NCBI RefSeq assembly: GCF_004210375.1
Contig: NC_134830.1
Span: 3,782,001 to 3,846,000 of the forward strand
DNA length: 64,000 bases
Origin: Tachypleus tridentatus
Taxonomy: Eukaryota > Arthropoda > Merostomata > Xiphosura > Limulidae
Direction of reading: 5' to 3'
Part shown: one piece after another, positions 48,871 through 59,821 of the stretch
Position numbering within the stretch: the stretch's first letter is position 1
Layout of the letters: each line of letters starts with the position of its first letter
Position numbers and translations under genes: made by a program
The notes under the pieces: model-generated
Databases searched by the model: none
Told to the model about the DNA's origin: nothing
Seen by the model: only the letters and a program-made list of their open reading frames with translations

Positions 48871-51800
48871 CTAAAGAAGTCAGAAAACATGACTGTAATA
48901 AAACAGTTAACTTTTTAATCTATCACCTGTTTGGCAGTGTAAAGAAACTTAGTTATCATAGTTCCAGAAAGACTATTACAGAACATGTTTCTTATTGTGA
49001 ATGTATGTAGTTTATAGAGTGAAGATACAATGGCAATATTTTTAATTGGACATCTGTCATTGAACATAATAAAACTTTAAGGTTCACCATATTAACTCGT
49101 ATACACATGGACAGTAACAGTAATTAGTAACTCGTATACACATGGACAGTAACAGTAATTAGTAACTCTACACATGGACAGTAACAGTAATTAGTAACTT
49201 CATTATACACATGGACAGTAACAGTACACATGGACAGTAACAGTAATTAGTAACTCTTATACACATGGACAGTAACAGTAATTAGTAACTGGACAGTAAC
49301 AGTATACACATGGACAGTAACAGTAATTAGTAACTCGTATACACATGGACAGTAACAGTAATTAGTAACTCGTATACACATGGACAGTAACAGTAATTAG
49401 TAACTCTTATACACATGGACAGTAACAGTAATTAGTAACTCGTATACATATGGACAGTAACAGTAATTAGTAACTTCGTATACATATGGACAGTAACAGT
49501 AATTAGTAACTTCGTATACATATGGACAGTAACAGTAATTAGTAACTCGTATACATATGGACAGTAACAGTAATTAGTAACTCGTATACATATGGACAGT
49601 AACAGTAATTATTAACTCGTATACATATGGACAGTAACAGTAATTATTAACTTGTATGCATATGGACAGTAACAGTAATTATTAACTTGTATGCATATGG
49701 ACAGTAACAGTAATTATTAACTTGTATGCATATGGACAGTAACAGTAATTATTAACTCGTATACATATGGACAGTAACAGTAATTATTAACTTCAGTATA
49801 CATATGGATTATTCTTCCACTGTGACCAATAGATAACAAAACATCATTAAAAAACTTGTATCACAGTTCCTCTTTAATCTCTTGAAATTACCAAGATGTA
49901 GCTCAAGATATATAACTAAAGTATATTTTGCTTTAGTTCACTTTTATTAACAGATTGCATGCTAAAGTTATATAAACATTTACGTAATTTGTTTTACTGA
50001 TACAGTGGCTGTTTTTAACACAGTTACACTACATTTACATGTGGACAAAACTTACATTATCCGAGACAACTTTTACTAATTAGTTTACGTTGATAATATG
50101 GTTACAAATCAATAGATGTTTATACGACATTTGCCCTTCAAACTTTCCCTTTAAAGTTATACTAAAACAATAATACATTTGTTAATTTTGAATATTCTAA
50201 TAGTATTATTTTATTTGGGAAATGAACAGAATAAACTTCTGTAAAATATTACAAAATGATAAAACTCTGAGGCTAAGAACAGTAATGGTGTTTGTATTTA
50301 ACCACAATGACACATTATGTACATGTGAACTAACAACCAGGTTAAACCTATAATTCAGGTATAGCTGTCCTGAATTTTCAATTAATGGCCAGTTAGAAGG
50401 CAGTTGGTCAACAGCACTACTTGCCAAAGGACTCTGTCCCCTTTGAATCAAGGAAGTGGATTTTCATACGTATAATGTACCTACAGTGACATTGTGGTGA
50501 AAATCTTAGACAATTTTATCTGCATCTGGCATCCGAGCCATTACGTTACATTTAACAGTTTGGAATAAAAACTGACAATATTACATAGTATTCAGGAATA
50601 GATTTTAAAGTTAGCTATTTACACTTATGTTATGACATAAATAGTTTAATAAAATCAAGGAAAAAAACAATGGTATTACAGAAACTTTCAGAGCCTGAAT
50701 ATCAAACAAAGTTAACCTACATTCACAGTGAAAACAAGTTTAGTGTATTATAGAAAGACTTGTGTTATTAAAATAATCAAGGTAACAAATACAGGAATGG
50801 AGAAAAGTATTAAAACTTATAAAATAAATTTAATATTAATAATTATTTTAGAATTGCAGTGGACAATATTATAAATTTTATTTCTGATATGTTAAAACAC
50901 ATCCCATGTATTAACCATTAAACTTGACACTTATCCTTCTTGTGCAAAGTTGACTTTAACACAGAGAAAACATTGTTTACTTTATAAATCTAGTTTTCAC
51001 ACACTTTTGATTGTTATTTTTAGTAGAGATAATTTTAAAGATTTGTTTAGGTCAGGCTTTAACAAATTTTCAGATCTAAGAGCCATCCCAAAACTTAGAA
51101 GCCAGACACAGTTGATGTAAAACAAAGTTATGGTACAAGAAACACAGTTTGACATTTAAAAACAAAGGGTTCATTATTAAAATTTATTACATACCATGTA
51201 TCAAACTTCAATATGTGCAATTATTAAAATAGTAAATAACTATAACTTAGGTCAATTCTTGCAATGAACGAAATAAAAATAACCAATGACTGGGATATCG
51301 ATAAGCCAAGCAGACTGTTTCAAAATAGGTGCAATATACTTATCACTATAACACTGTACAACAATAAACAAAAGGTTTTGGTGTACTTAACTCCTCTACA
51401 GTTTGTTCCAGAAAATAGGAGCTTTATTTATTTACTTTCACAGCAATGAGTGCATGATAATGATCACGTGATATCAAGAAGCACTTGATAGTATTGCCTG
51501 AACTAACTGCCTTTGGTCTCGTATGTGTCTAAACACATGCACTGACTGGTTGAATTTAGAGGAAGGAGAAAAAACAAATGGCACAAAATTAGTAATGTGT
51601 TGTCCAACCATAGAGACTCATTCGTGAAAAAACATCAAGTGGTGAACCCCATTATAGTAATGTGTTGTCCAACCACAGAGCCTCATTCGTGAAAAAAACA
51701 TCAAGTGGTGAACCCCCATTAAAATATGAGAAACAAAGATCAAATTCAGGACTCAAAGAGTACAAAAAAATAATTCTGGACTTAATTAAAATAAGTATTT

Positions 51801-54800
51801 GTGATAAGTTGGTTAATCATACTGCGATAAATTGGTTAACCATACTGCGATAAGTTGGTTAACCATTCTGCGATAAGTTGGTTAACCATACTGCGATAAG
51901 TTGGTTAACCATACTGCGATAAGTTGGTTAACCATACTGCGATAAGTTAGTTAACCATACTGCGATAAGTTAGTTAATCATACTGCGATAAGTTAGTTAA
52001 TCATAATGTTGTAAGTTAGTTAATCATAATGTTGTAAGTTAGTTAATCATAATGTTGTAAGTTAGTTAATCATAATGTTGTAAGTTAGTTAATCATAATG
52101 TTGTAAGTTATATTTTTTATATCTTAACATTTTGTTAAGTAGAAATAATTATGTTATATTGTTTAATGGTTGTGAAGTTTAAACGTTTCACGACAGTTAC
52201 GACCTTGATAGAATACAATATGTAAGTGCGAGACTGTGTCACAGCTAATTAATTAGTTGAGTCAGTTTTAGTTAGTATCTGAATGTGGTCTAGTTAGCCT
52301 GTCCATCCATGATTGATGAGGAAGCTAGCCATTGAGGAAATTTTGCAAAATTTGTGTACCTTATTAGTAAATTAAGCCTACACTGGTGTTGGAATACATG
52401 TTAAAAAATTATATGTAAAGTCAGGCTTATCAGGGAATTTGGCCTATATAGAATGTTATCAAAGAATATATTAATGGATTATCTTTTCACTGAACTGGAC
52501 TTTATTTTAATTGAATAACTCAAAAGTACATGTCATATGACTGATTAGATGGTCAGTTGTTCAGTTGTCTGTTGAGGAAATTCATTCATAAAAACAATAT
52601 TAAGATTTTTACACCTTTTTAAAGAATTAATTAATTAATTAATGTTTTACATCACAAGTTTGCAATTTGTATTTCAAAAAGGGAACTTTTATGTAACACA
52701 CATGATCATTGATTCTCGTGTTATTCATTATTATAGTGTAATTGTAAGACATTACACAACGTGAATTAGTTAAAAATTATTAAAATAATTATCTAAATTG
52801 AGAATTTAATGTTTACAAATGAGGAATATGATATTTGACAAAAATCATTAACCATTATGTATTTAATCGCTACAATGTGCTGGAGCTTACGGTGAATGAT
52901 TTGTTACTTACATTAACCCTGTCGAACTGAAGTGATAAATTAGAGGGAAGACAAGCAAGCTAATAACAACTGAAAACTCTTGAGCTGCCTTTTGCTAATG
53001 AACAGTGGTACTGACCATCAGATTAAAATGCTCCCACAGCTGAAAGGGTGAGCATGTTTGGCAATAGGTCTTGGTCCTGTGATCTACATATTGTGAATCA
53101 AGCACCCAAACCACAGGAAGGCTTATGATGAAAAAGAAATAAATGTATTGTTTATCTACTTAGAGTTACAGATGCTTCATGAACATTAATGACCTTAAGT
53201 CTGCCAAACTATCACTTACTTTTTACAAGTGTATTGTGATGAATCAGAAGAGATTTATGAAATATATATTAATTAGGTAATAAGATACACCAAAAGAACA
53301 ACGAATGTTTTAAGATCTTATATGATACGTTTTACTGAACAAAGATACCCAACCATATACACTATAAAGTGATTGTAAACGCATTCTGTAAAAAAGTTCA
53401 AGATGTTGTCACCATTATGAACTTATACCTGAAGCAAGCAGTACCAACTACAGACATAAAATCTAACAACTGGTTTTTGAACTTACAGTTATGTTTCAAC
53501 TTAAGGTTATTTCTAAAAAAAATAGTACCTCTTACTTCTCATACAAGCGTTACCTGCTCGCTTAATGTTTCCATGCTTGGAGGGAACCATCGCTCACCAG
53601 GACGGAGGAGGATGAACACTGTGTCCTTGTCTACAGTTTTGAAATAATTTTCATCTTCAACCTCTGTTCCATCATTCTCCAGCACCACTCTAAGCTTGGA
53701 GGGGGTGCTGTAACCCAACTTTTCTCCACCTACAAAATGATCATGGGACTCACTCAGACACATTATTATTCTGATCATGTGGCTCACTCAGACACATTAT
53801 TACTCTGGTCATGTGGCTCACTCAGACACATTATTACTCTGGTCATGTGGCTCACTCCAGACACATTATTACTCTGGTCATGTGGCTCACTCAGACACAT
53901 TATTACTCTGGTCATGTGGCTCACTCAGACACATTATTACTCTGGTCATGTGGCTCACTCAGACACATTATTACTCTGGTCATGTGGCTCACTCAGACAC
54001 ATTATTACTCTGGTCATGTGGCTCACTCAGACACATTATTACTCTGGTCATGTGGCTCACTCAGACACATTATTACTCTGGTCATGTGGCTCACTCAGAC
54101 ACATTATTACTCTGGTCATGTGGCTCACTCAGACACATTATTACTCTGGTCATGTGGCTCACTCAGACACATTATTACTCTGGTCATGTGGCTCACTCAG
54201 ACACATTATTACTCTGGTCATGTGGCTCACTCAGACACATTATTACTCTGGTCATGTGGCTCACTCAGACACATTATTACTCTGGTCATGTGGCTCACTC
54301 AGACACATTATTACTCTGGTCATGTGGCTCACTCAGACACATTATTACTCTGGTCATGTGGCTCACTCAGACACATTATTACTCTGGTCATGTGGCTCAC
54401 TCAGACACATTATTACTCTGGTCATGTGGCTCACTCAGACACATTATTACTCTGGTCATGTGGCTCACTCAGACACATTATTACTCTGGTCATGTGGCTC
54501 ACTCAGACACATTATTACTCTGGTCATGTGGCTCACTCAGACACATTATTACTCTGGTCATGTGGCTCACTCAGACACATTATTACTCTGGTCATGTGGC
54601 TCACTCAGACACATTATTACTCTGGTCATGTGGCTCACTCAGACACATTATTACTCTGGTCATGTGGCTCACTCAGACACATTATTACTCTGGTCATGTG
54701 GCTCACTCAGACACATTATTACTCTGGTCATGTGGCTCACTCAGACACATTATTACTCTGGTCATGTGGCTCACTCAGACACATTATTACTCTGGTCATG

Positions 54801-57800
54801 TGGCTCACTCAGACACATTATTACTCTGGTCATGTGGCTCACTCAGACACATTATTACTCTGGTCATGTGGCTCACTCAGACACATTATTACTCTGGTCA
54901 TGTGGCTCACTCAGACACATTATTACTCTGGTCATGTGGCTCACTCAGACACATTATTACTCTGGTCATGTGGCTCACTCAGACACATTATTACTCTGGT
55001 CATGTGGCTCACTCAGACACATTATTATTCTGGTCATGTGGCTCACTCAGACACATTATTATTCTGGTCATGTGGCTCACTCCAGACACATTATTATTCT
55101 GGTCATGTGGCTCACTCAGACACATTATTATTCTGGTCATGTGGCTCACTCAGACACATTATTATTCTGGTCATGTGGCTCACTCAGACACATTATTATT
55201 CTGGTCATGTGGCTCACTCAGACACATTATTATTCTGGTCATGTGGCTCACTCAGACACATTATTATACTGGTCATGTGGCTCACTCAGACACATTATTA
55301 TTCTGGTCATGTGGCTCACTCAGACACATTATTATTCTGGTCATGTGGCTCACTCAGACATTATTATTCTGGTCATGTGGCTCACTCAGACACATTATTC
55401 TGGTCATGTGGCTCACTCAGACACATTATTCTGGTCATGTGGCTCACTCAGACACATTATTCTGGTCATGTGGCTCACTCAGACACATTATTATTCTGGT
55501 CATGTGGCTCACTCAGATACATTATTATTCTGGTCATGTGGCTCACTCAGATACATTATTATTCTGGTCATGTGGCTCACTCAGACACATTATTATTCTG
55601 GTCATGTGGCTCACTCAGACATTATTATTCTGGTCATGTGGCTCACTCAGACATTATTATTCTGGTCATGTGGCTCACTCAGACACATTATTATTCTGGT
55701 CATGTGGCTCACTCAGACACATTATTATTCTGGTCATGTGACTCACTCAGACACATTATTATTCTGGTCATGTGGCTCACTGAGACACATTATTATTTTT
55801 TAAAAATTGAAAATACATCTTTTTGAGCTTCAATACTCAATTACAATAAAACTGCTTATAATAGGACAGAATTGTCTGACTTTAAACTAGATGGAAGGAG
55901 CCACATTGCTGGTTAGCAATCTAGAACCATAAATCCTAGAATCCCCAAGACAAGTAATTTGAAAAACCTGTCCATCTTTCAGAGGGTGTCCATTATATGA
56001 AAGAACAGAAGGTATGTGACTAACACACAAATAATAGTTTGCTTCTTCAAAATGCAAATTATGCAATGTATTTATTACATTATATTATATTATATTACAA
56101 ATTTAAATCATAAATATGGGAACTTTCCAATGCTTTTGAGCTAAACAGAACCTGTCTACCAACTCAGTGCATTTACAGACTTACAATATTTATTTTCTTG
56201 CCATCAAAACTGTTAACAGACCAACCATCCTACTAAAACCTCAGCTATAAGATTGGTTTCCATCTGAAAGTGCATATTTAAGACCCAGTAGCAATAGTCG
56301 CTCATTCAACAAACTAATTATGTTCTATGATCTAGTGTTACAAAATGTTTGTCTGCTGTGTTTCACAACTACATCGTGCTAACCTTGTCCTTGCCCGATA
56401 ATCAGCTTGTGAATAAATTTTAAACTGAAGTACATCAGCAGACAACTACATTGTGCTAACCTTGTCCATGCCTGATAATCAGCTTGTGAATAAATTTTAA
56501 ACTGAAGTACATCAGCAGACAACTACATTGTGCTAACCTTGTCATTGCCTGATAATCAGCTTGTGAATAAATTTTAAACTGAAGTACATCAGCAGACAAC
56601 TACATCGTGCTAACCTTGTCCATGCCTGATAATCAGCTTGTGAATAAATTTTAAACTGAAGTACATTGTGCTAACCTTGTCAGTGCCTGATAATCAGCTT
56701 GTGAACAAATTTTAAACTGAAGTACATCAGCAGACAACTACATCGTGCTAACCTTGTCCGTGCCTGATAATCAGCTTGTGAACAAATTTTAAACTGATAT
56801 ACATCAAAAGAAAAAAAGATAAAAACTGCCCAAGGTATAGTTTTTCTTTAATTCATACAATTGCAGATTGTTAAACTGAGTTGCACATCCTACAGTAATA
56901 TGTGTAGTACAGTTCTTCTGTTGACTCAGGTTTGGAGATTCACAAATACCAACACTTCAAATGTATACAAACACATCATTCTGATGAAGGAGTGAATTTT
57001 GTTGTTCACTGTGTTTTAATTAGTATACATAAAGCTACTTTTATTTTACACCATATTTACTACAGTCAACACAACATTCTCTGGATCATAATAAAACTGG
57101 AGACAATCATGACCTCCTTACATGAGTGAACAGAAGCTGTTGTGACACAGGATGTCTGCATGGAGGGTTCTTACTTCAGAGAAGTCCACAAACACACACC
57201 ATACAAACTAAAACTTCGAGCACCAGAATTAATACAAACAAAACAAATCAATAAATTATTTAAATAGTTTTATGTCTTCATTACATTGTACTAAAATCTA
57301 CACAAAGAACATAGGAAATAATCTGGAAAATATACCAAACATACAAAACTCAATTCACAATGGTACACACACATCCTCATAAGTTATAAAATATTTTCTG
57401 TAAATGAAGAACTAAGTGAAAAGCAACTGCAGGAGACAACTTTTCTCAACTGAAAACCAGGAAACACGTACTTTGTTTCATCACCCACTTAATCATAAAT
57501 AAATTATATACACTGGGTGTATGTTTGACAAATAGTAAAAGAAAAGATAGTAGCTACTGGAGACCAGTGAAACTGGACATTTCTTATCAGTGGAATGCTT
57601 CAAAGGTCAGTCCTTGTACTTACATTAATGATAATAAGATGGGGATAACCTTTGTTGAATATTCTGGTACTTAAAGATGATAAAATGTCACAGAATGACT
57701 TATATTAAGTGTTAAGTTGGACATGTTCAATATTTGGAAGTTTTCCTTTAATTATACTGAAGTGAAAGGTTATACATTTGAGTTAGCATAGTTTGATTTG

Positions 57801-59682
57801 GTGTAGATGTGAATCCTTTCAATAACGAACTACAGAAAAATGTCTTGGCAGAGTAGTGGATATGACACTCAAAGCCATTATCACCATGCTCTGTTGAACA
57901 AAACAAAGTTGAAACAGGTAGCAACTGTCTTGTTCAGAGTGTAGTGAAACTTTAGAGGAAAGACTTGAAATAATCTGATAAAGTAGCTCCAGTGAGTACA
58001 AAGTTTCAAAACACTTCAGGTCACCAATCTCCACTGTTAATATTACAGTTAGTATAACTTTACAATATATTTATTAATATACTGATTGCAAGTGAAAGAA
58101 GCCAGTTATCTCCATTAAAGTTACAAGTCACAACTTGTAAAAATGCATCTCAGAATAGCTGGTATGGGTATTTACACATATTGAAAGAAGCCAGTTATCT
58201 CCATTCAAATTACAAGTCACAACTTGTAAAAATGCATCTCAGAATTACTTGTATGGGTATATACACTTATTGAAAGAAACCAGTTATCTCCATTCAAATT
58301 ACAAGTCACAACCTGTAAAAATGTATCTCAGAATGGCTTGTATGGGTATTTACACTTCTTGAAAGAAGCCAGTTATCTCCATTCAAATTACAAGTCACAA
58401 CTTGTAAAAATGCATCTCAGAATAGCTGGTATGGGTATTTACACTTATTGAAAGAAGCCAGTTATCTCCATTAAAGTTGCAAGTCACAACTTGTAAAAAT
58501 GCATCTCAGAATAGCTGGTATGGGTATTTACACTTATTGAAAGAAACCAGTTATCTCCATTCAAATTACAAGTCACAACTTGTAAAAATGCATCTCAGAA
58601 TAACTTGTATGGGTATTTTCACTTATTGAAAGAAACCAGTTATCTCCATTCAAATTACAAGTCCGAACTTGTAAAAATGCATCTCAGAATAGCTGGTATG
58701 GGTATTTACACTTATTGAAAGAAGCCAGTTATCTCCATTCAAATTACAAGTCACAACTTGTAAAAATGCATCTCAGAATAACTTGTATGGGTATTTACAC
58801 TTATTGAAAGAAACCAGTTATCTCCATTCAAATTACAAGTCACAACTTGTAAAAATGTATCTCAGAATAGCTGGAATGGGTATTAACACTTTTACTGATA
58901 AGCAGAGAACAACGTTTCCACCTTATGAATAAAAGTATTAATACCCACACAAGCCGTTCTGAGATACATTTTACTTTCAAGTGGGTTTCTCATCATCAAG
59001 GAGTCACAACTTGCTAGGATTACCCAGTTGTGGTTTTACCTTAGACAGTACACTGGTTTACCAGTAAGGGTTCACAGGATGGCTGCTGGGAAGGTTATGA
59101 TCTTTTAATTTTTATTAGGAAAATAAAAGGATGAGGTGATCTTATGAAGTTTGAGATATTATGAAGTAAATATGAAGGATAAAGGTCTTTGATTCTACTG
59201 TGTGGTATTCAGAACACAAGATAACACTGTCTTATGAAATGAGTTAGAAATAGTCAATTTTGGAGGACAATATTATATAAGTGTTTAAGACTCGAACTAA
59301 TGACTTCCTGGAAAATTAAATTTGGGTTTAAATTTTGTACTTTTCTTGAGGTTCAGGGTTGACAAACAAAACAAACCTTGTGGAACCAAATGTTCGGTTT
59401 ATAGGCATGAAACTTACATCTGTCAAGCTAGATATATGAAACAGAACCTTTTAATCTTAAGAGTTCTCAAAGTTTGCACAAAAATGACATTTAGTGGAGT
59501 AATAGATTCTTTAAGTAAAAAACACATGATTAATTACAGCTTGCTTAATATTAAAAGATCACAGTACACCAAACATAAAGGTACTAACCTTTAGTTCTAA
59601 GATCTGAGAGGGAATGTGCTACAACTGCTTTCCTTGTTTCTCTATTACAGCTCCATACTTTGTATGGAAGCTGTCTCAGTTC
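48506..59682 (-). CDS. CIDE-N domain protein, DFF45/ICAD-Drep family (partial: first exon not found)
   Basis: Four minus-strand exons (59589-59682, 53554-53729, 51485-51545, 48506-48870) join in phases 0, 1, 0 and 1 to 231 codons plus TGA. Residues about 7-80 form a CIDE-N domain: PYKVWSCNRETRKAVVAHSL, then LRVVLENDGTEVEDENYF, then DTVFILLRPGERWFPP. Near residues 125-151 SLELVDKQPSWKIMDNKG and TVVLRWD resemble the DFF45 C-terminal (DFF-C) block LELV-K...A-NWD. CIDE-N domains pair with other CIDE-N domains; DFF45/ICAD chaperones and inhibits the apoptotic nuclease DFF40/CAD, while insect Drep2 works at synapses. Which subgroup this is cannot be settled here. There is no signal peptide or membrane segment. 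A KQDAEDGV stretch near the C-terminus could be a caspase site. The start codon must lie upstream, beyond 59682. Confidence 0.82.
49094..49807. repeat. 35-bp minisatellite, about 20 copies, in an intron of the CIDE-N gene
   Basis: Unit 'cgtatacacatggacagtaa' plus 'cagtaattagtaact'. The left part has 'acacatgg', the centre 'acatatgg' and the right 'gcatatgg', with 'attagtaact' giving way to 'attattaact', so variants are ordered along the array. A few partial units lie at 49170-49310. Confidence 0.95.
49808..51484. other. Intron of the CIDE-N gene, no further exon recognised
   Basis: AT-rich; an 81-codon minus-strand frame at 50206-50451 shows no splice-site support or family motif. Confidence 0.5.
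51485..51545 (-). CDS. CIDE-N gene, probable small internal exon
   Basis: A pyrimidine-rich acceptor (TTTTTTCTCCTTCCTC, then CAACCAG) precedes 20 codons reading SVHVFRHIRDQRQLVQAILS plus one base. The start phase (0) fits the exon before it and the end phase (1) fits the terminal exon, which needs exactly one base. The donor A|GTGCTT is weak. If it is not used, the frame stops after three more codons at 51474-51476, so this could instead be an alternative last exon. The segment is predicted amphipathic-helical in character, as expected before the helical DFF-C-like part. Confidence 0.6.
51588..51715. repeat. Direct duplication, about 67-bp unit
   Basis: Two copies of 'agtaatgtgttgtccaacca' through 'cattcgtgaaaaaacatcaa' to 'gtggtgaacccc', separated by about 67 bp, differing by an 'a' insertion and two substitutions. 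Confidence 0.9.
51802..52110. repeat. 23-bp minisatellite, about 13 copies, with two sequence halves
   Basis: The left half uses 'aagttggttaaccatactgc' plus 'gat'; the right half uses 'aagttagttaatcataatgt' plus 'tgt'. Two or three hybrid units (ttagttaatcatactgcgat) lie between them near 51950-52000. Confidence 0.95.
52111..52904. other. Intron of the CIDE-N gene, nothing recognised
   Basis: AT-rich sequence with a short (TTAA)n stretch near 52628. No exon or named repeat was seen. Confidence 0.5.
52905..53115 (-). mobile_element. SINE family 1, diverged
   Basis: Body phrases 'tagagggaagacaagcaagc', 'aaaatgctcccacagctgaa' and 'agggtgagcatgtttggc' in the order of the other minus-strand copies. 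The tRNA head at about 53070-53115 is badly eroded. Confidence 0.75.
53554..53729 (-). CDS. CIDE-N gene, exon with the C-terminal half of the domain
   Basis: Acceptor CATTTTGTAG and donor GAGCAG|GTAACG bound 176 bp. The frame reads GEKLGYSTPSKLRVVLENDG, TEVEDENYFKTVDKDTVF, ILLRPGERWFPPSMETLSEQ. The acidic 'EDGT-V--E-YF' patch and the 'T-F-LL--GE-W-PP' end are diagnostic of CIDE-N. No pyrimidine tract is evident before the acceptor because a 34-bp minisatellite begins about 10 bp upstream of it. Confidence 0.92.
53738..55795. repeat. 34-bp minisatellite, about 60 copies, abutting a splice acceptor
   Basis: Unit 'ctcactcagacacattatta' plus 'ctctggtcatgtgg'. From about 53770 to 55020 copies are nearly identical; to the right 'ttattatt' replaces 'ttattact' and 2-5 base deletions appear (attattctgg, cagacattatt). 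Since 34 is not a multiple of three and the unit has no stop on the plus strand in any frame, three overlapping plus-strand open frames of 650-690 codons arise; they are artefacts. The left edge lies about 10 bp from the CIDE-N exon acceptor at 53730. Confidence 0.98.
55796..56366. other. Intron of the CIDE-N gene, nothing recognised
   Basis: AT-rich with a short (TATAT)n-type stretch near 56080; no exon or repeat family identified. Confidence 0.5.
56367..56799. repeat. 77-bp tandem repeat, about 5-6 copies
   Basis: Units contain 'acaactacattgtgctaacc', 'ttgtccatgcctgataatca', 'gcttgtgaataaattttaaa' and 'ctgaagtacatcagcag'. One unit near 56660 lacks the 'tcagcagacaactaca' part. Confidence 0.95.
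56800..57539. other. Intron of the CIDE-N gene, nothing recognised
   Basis: AT-rich; short frames without motif. Confidence 0.5.
57540..57790 (+). mobile_element. Non-LTR reverse-transcriptase fragment, strongly decayed
   Basis: In shifting frames the plus strand reads SYWRPVKLDISYQWNASK, then TYINDNKMGITFVEY and FNYTEVKGYTFEL. These follow the order of RT blocks W--V-SG-PQGSVLGP, YINDL, and F---K-K-MH. The catalytic YADD-type block is not readable. Probably the same broad group as the fragment at 34966-36010. Confidence 0.6.
58094..58851. repeat. 89-bp tandem repeat, about 8-9 copies, derived from a fold-back arm
   Basis: Copies start 'gaaagaagccagttatctcc' at 58094, 58183, 58272 and at 89-bp steps. 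Each unit includes 'atctcagaatagctggtatg' and 'ggtatttacactta', which is the left arm of the fold-back element that follows directly at 58852-59000. The array thus grew by repeating the flank plus arm. Confidence 0.95.
58852..59000. mobile_element. Fold-back element
   Basis: Left arm 'aaatgtatctcagaatagct' through 'gggtattaacactttt' (58853-58892) pairs with the right arm 'aaaagtattaatacccacac' through 'gttctgagatacattt' (58931-58971). The loop holds 'gagaacaacgtttccacctt', the core also present at 2914 and in the element at 26273. The right flank 'caagtgggtttctcatcatc' resembles the right end of the 26-kb copy. No coding capacity. Confidence 0.85.
59001..59588. other. Intron of the CIDE-N gene, nothing recognised
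   Basis: A 90-codon plus-strand frame at 59322-59594 overlaps the minus-strand CIDE-N exon edge and has no motif; it is treated as a chance frame. Confidence 0.5.
59589..59682 (-). CDS. CIDE-N gene, exon with the N-terminal half of the domain
   Basis: Preceded by a 13-T tract and CCAG, followed by AAAG|GTTAGT. Reads ELRQLPYKVWSCNRETRKAV, then VAHSLSDLRTK, matching the basic first half of CIDE-N ('P--V----R--RK---A-SL-EL--K'). Starts in phase 0 and ends in phase 1, which joins to the next exon's GT to give Gly. It is not the first exon: no ATG lies in frame, so at least one upstream exon is missing. Confidence 0.88.
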
Positions 59683-59821
59683 CTGGAAAAAAAAAAAAAG
59701 ATACAAGTCTCCATATCACCATGTATACATCAAAATGTATTGAATTAGCTTCATAATTCCATTAAAGTAAAAACCTAAAGGAAAGTTATACTGAGGTTAT
59801 TCTCTAAGGTGGATTACGCTA

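Noticed and set aside
50206-50451. 81-codon minus-strand frame as a further CIDE-N gene exon
   Set aside because: No acceptor or donor in a compatible phase and no family resemblance; the gene joins in phase without it.
53737-55826. Three overlapping plus-strand open frames of about 650-690 codons
   Set aside because: They are translations of the 34-bp minisatellite, which has no stop in any plus-strand frame. The repeated peptide is just the three-frame reading of the unit and the region is intronic to a minus-strand gene.
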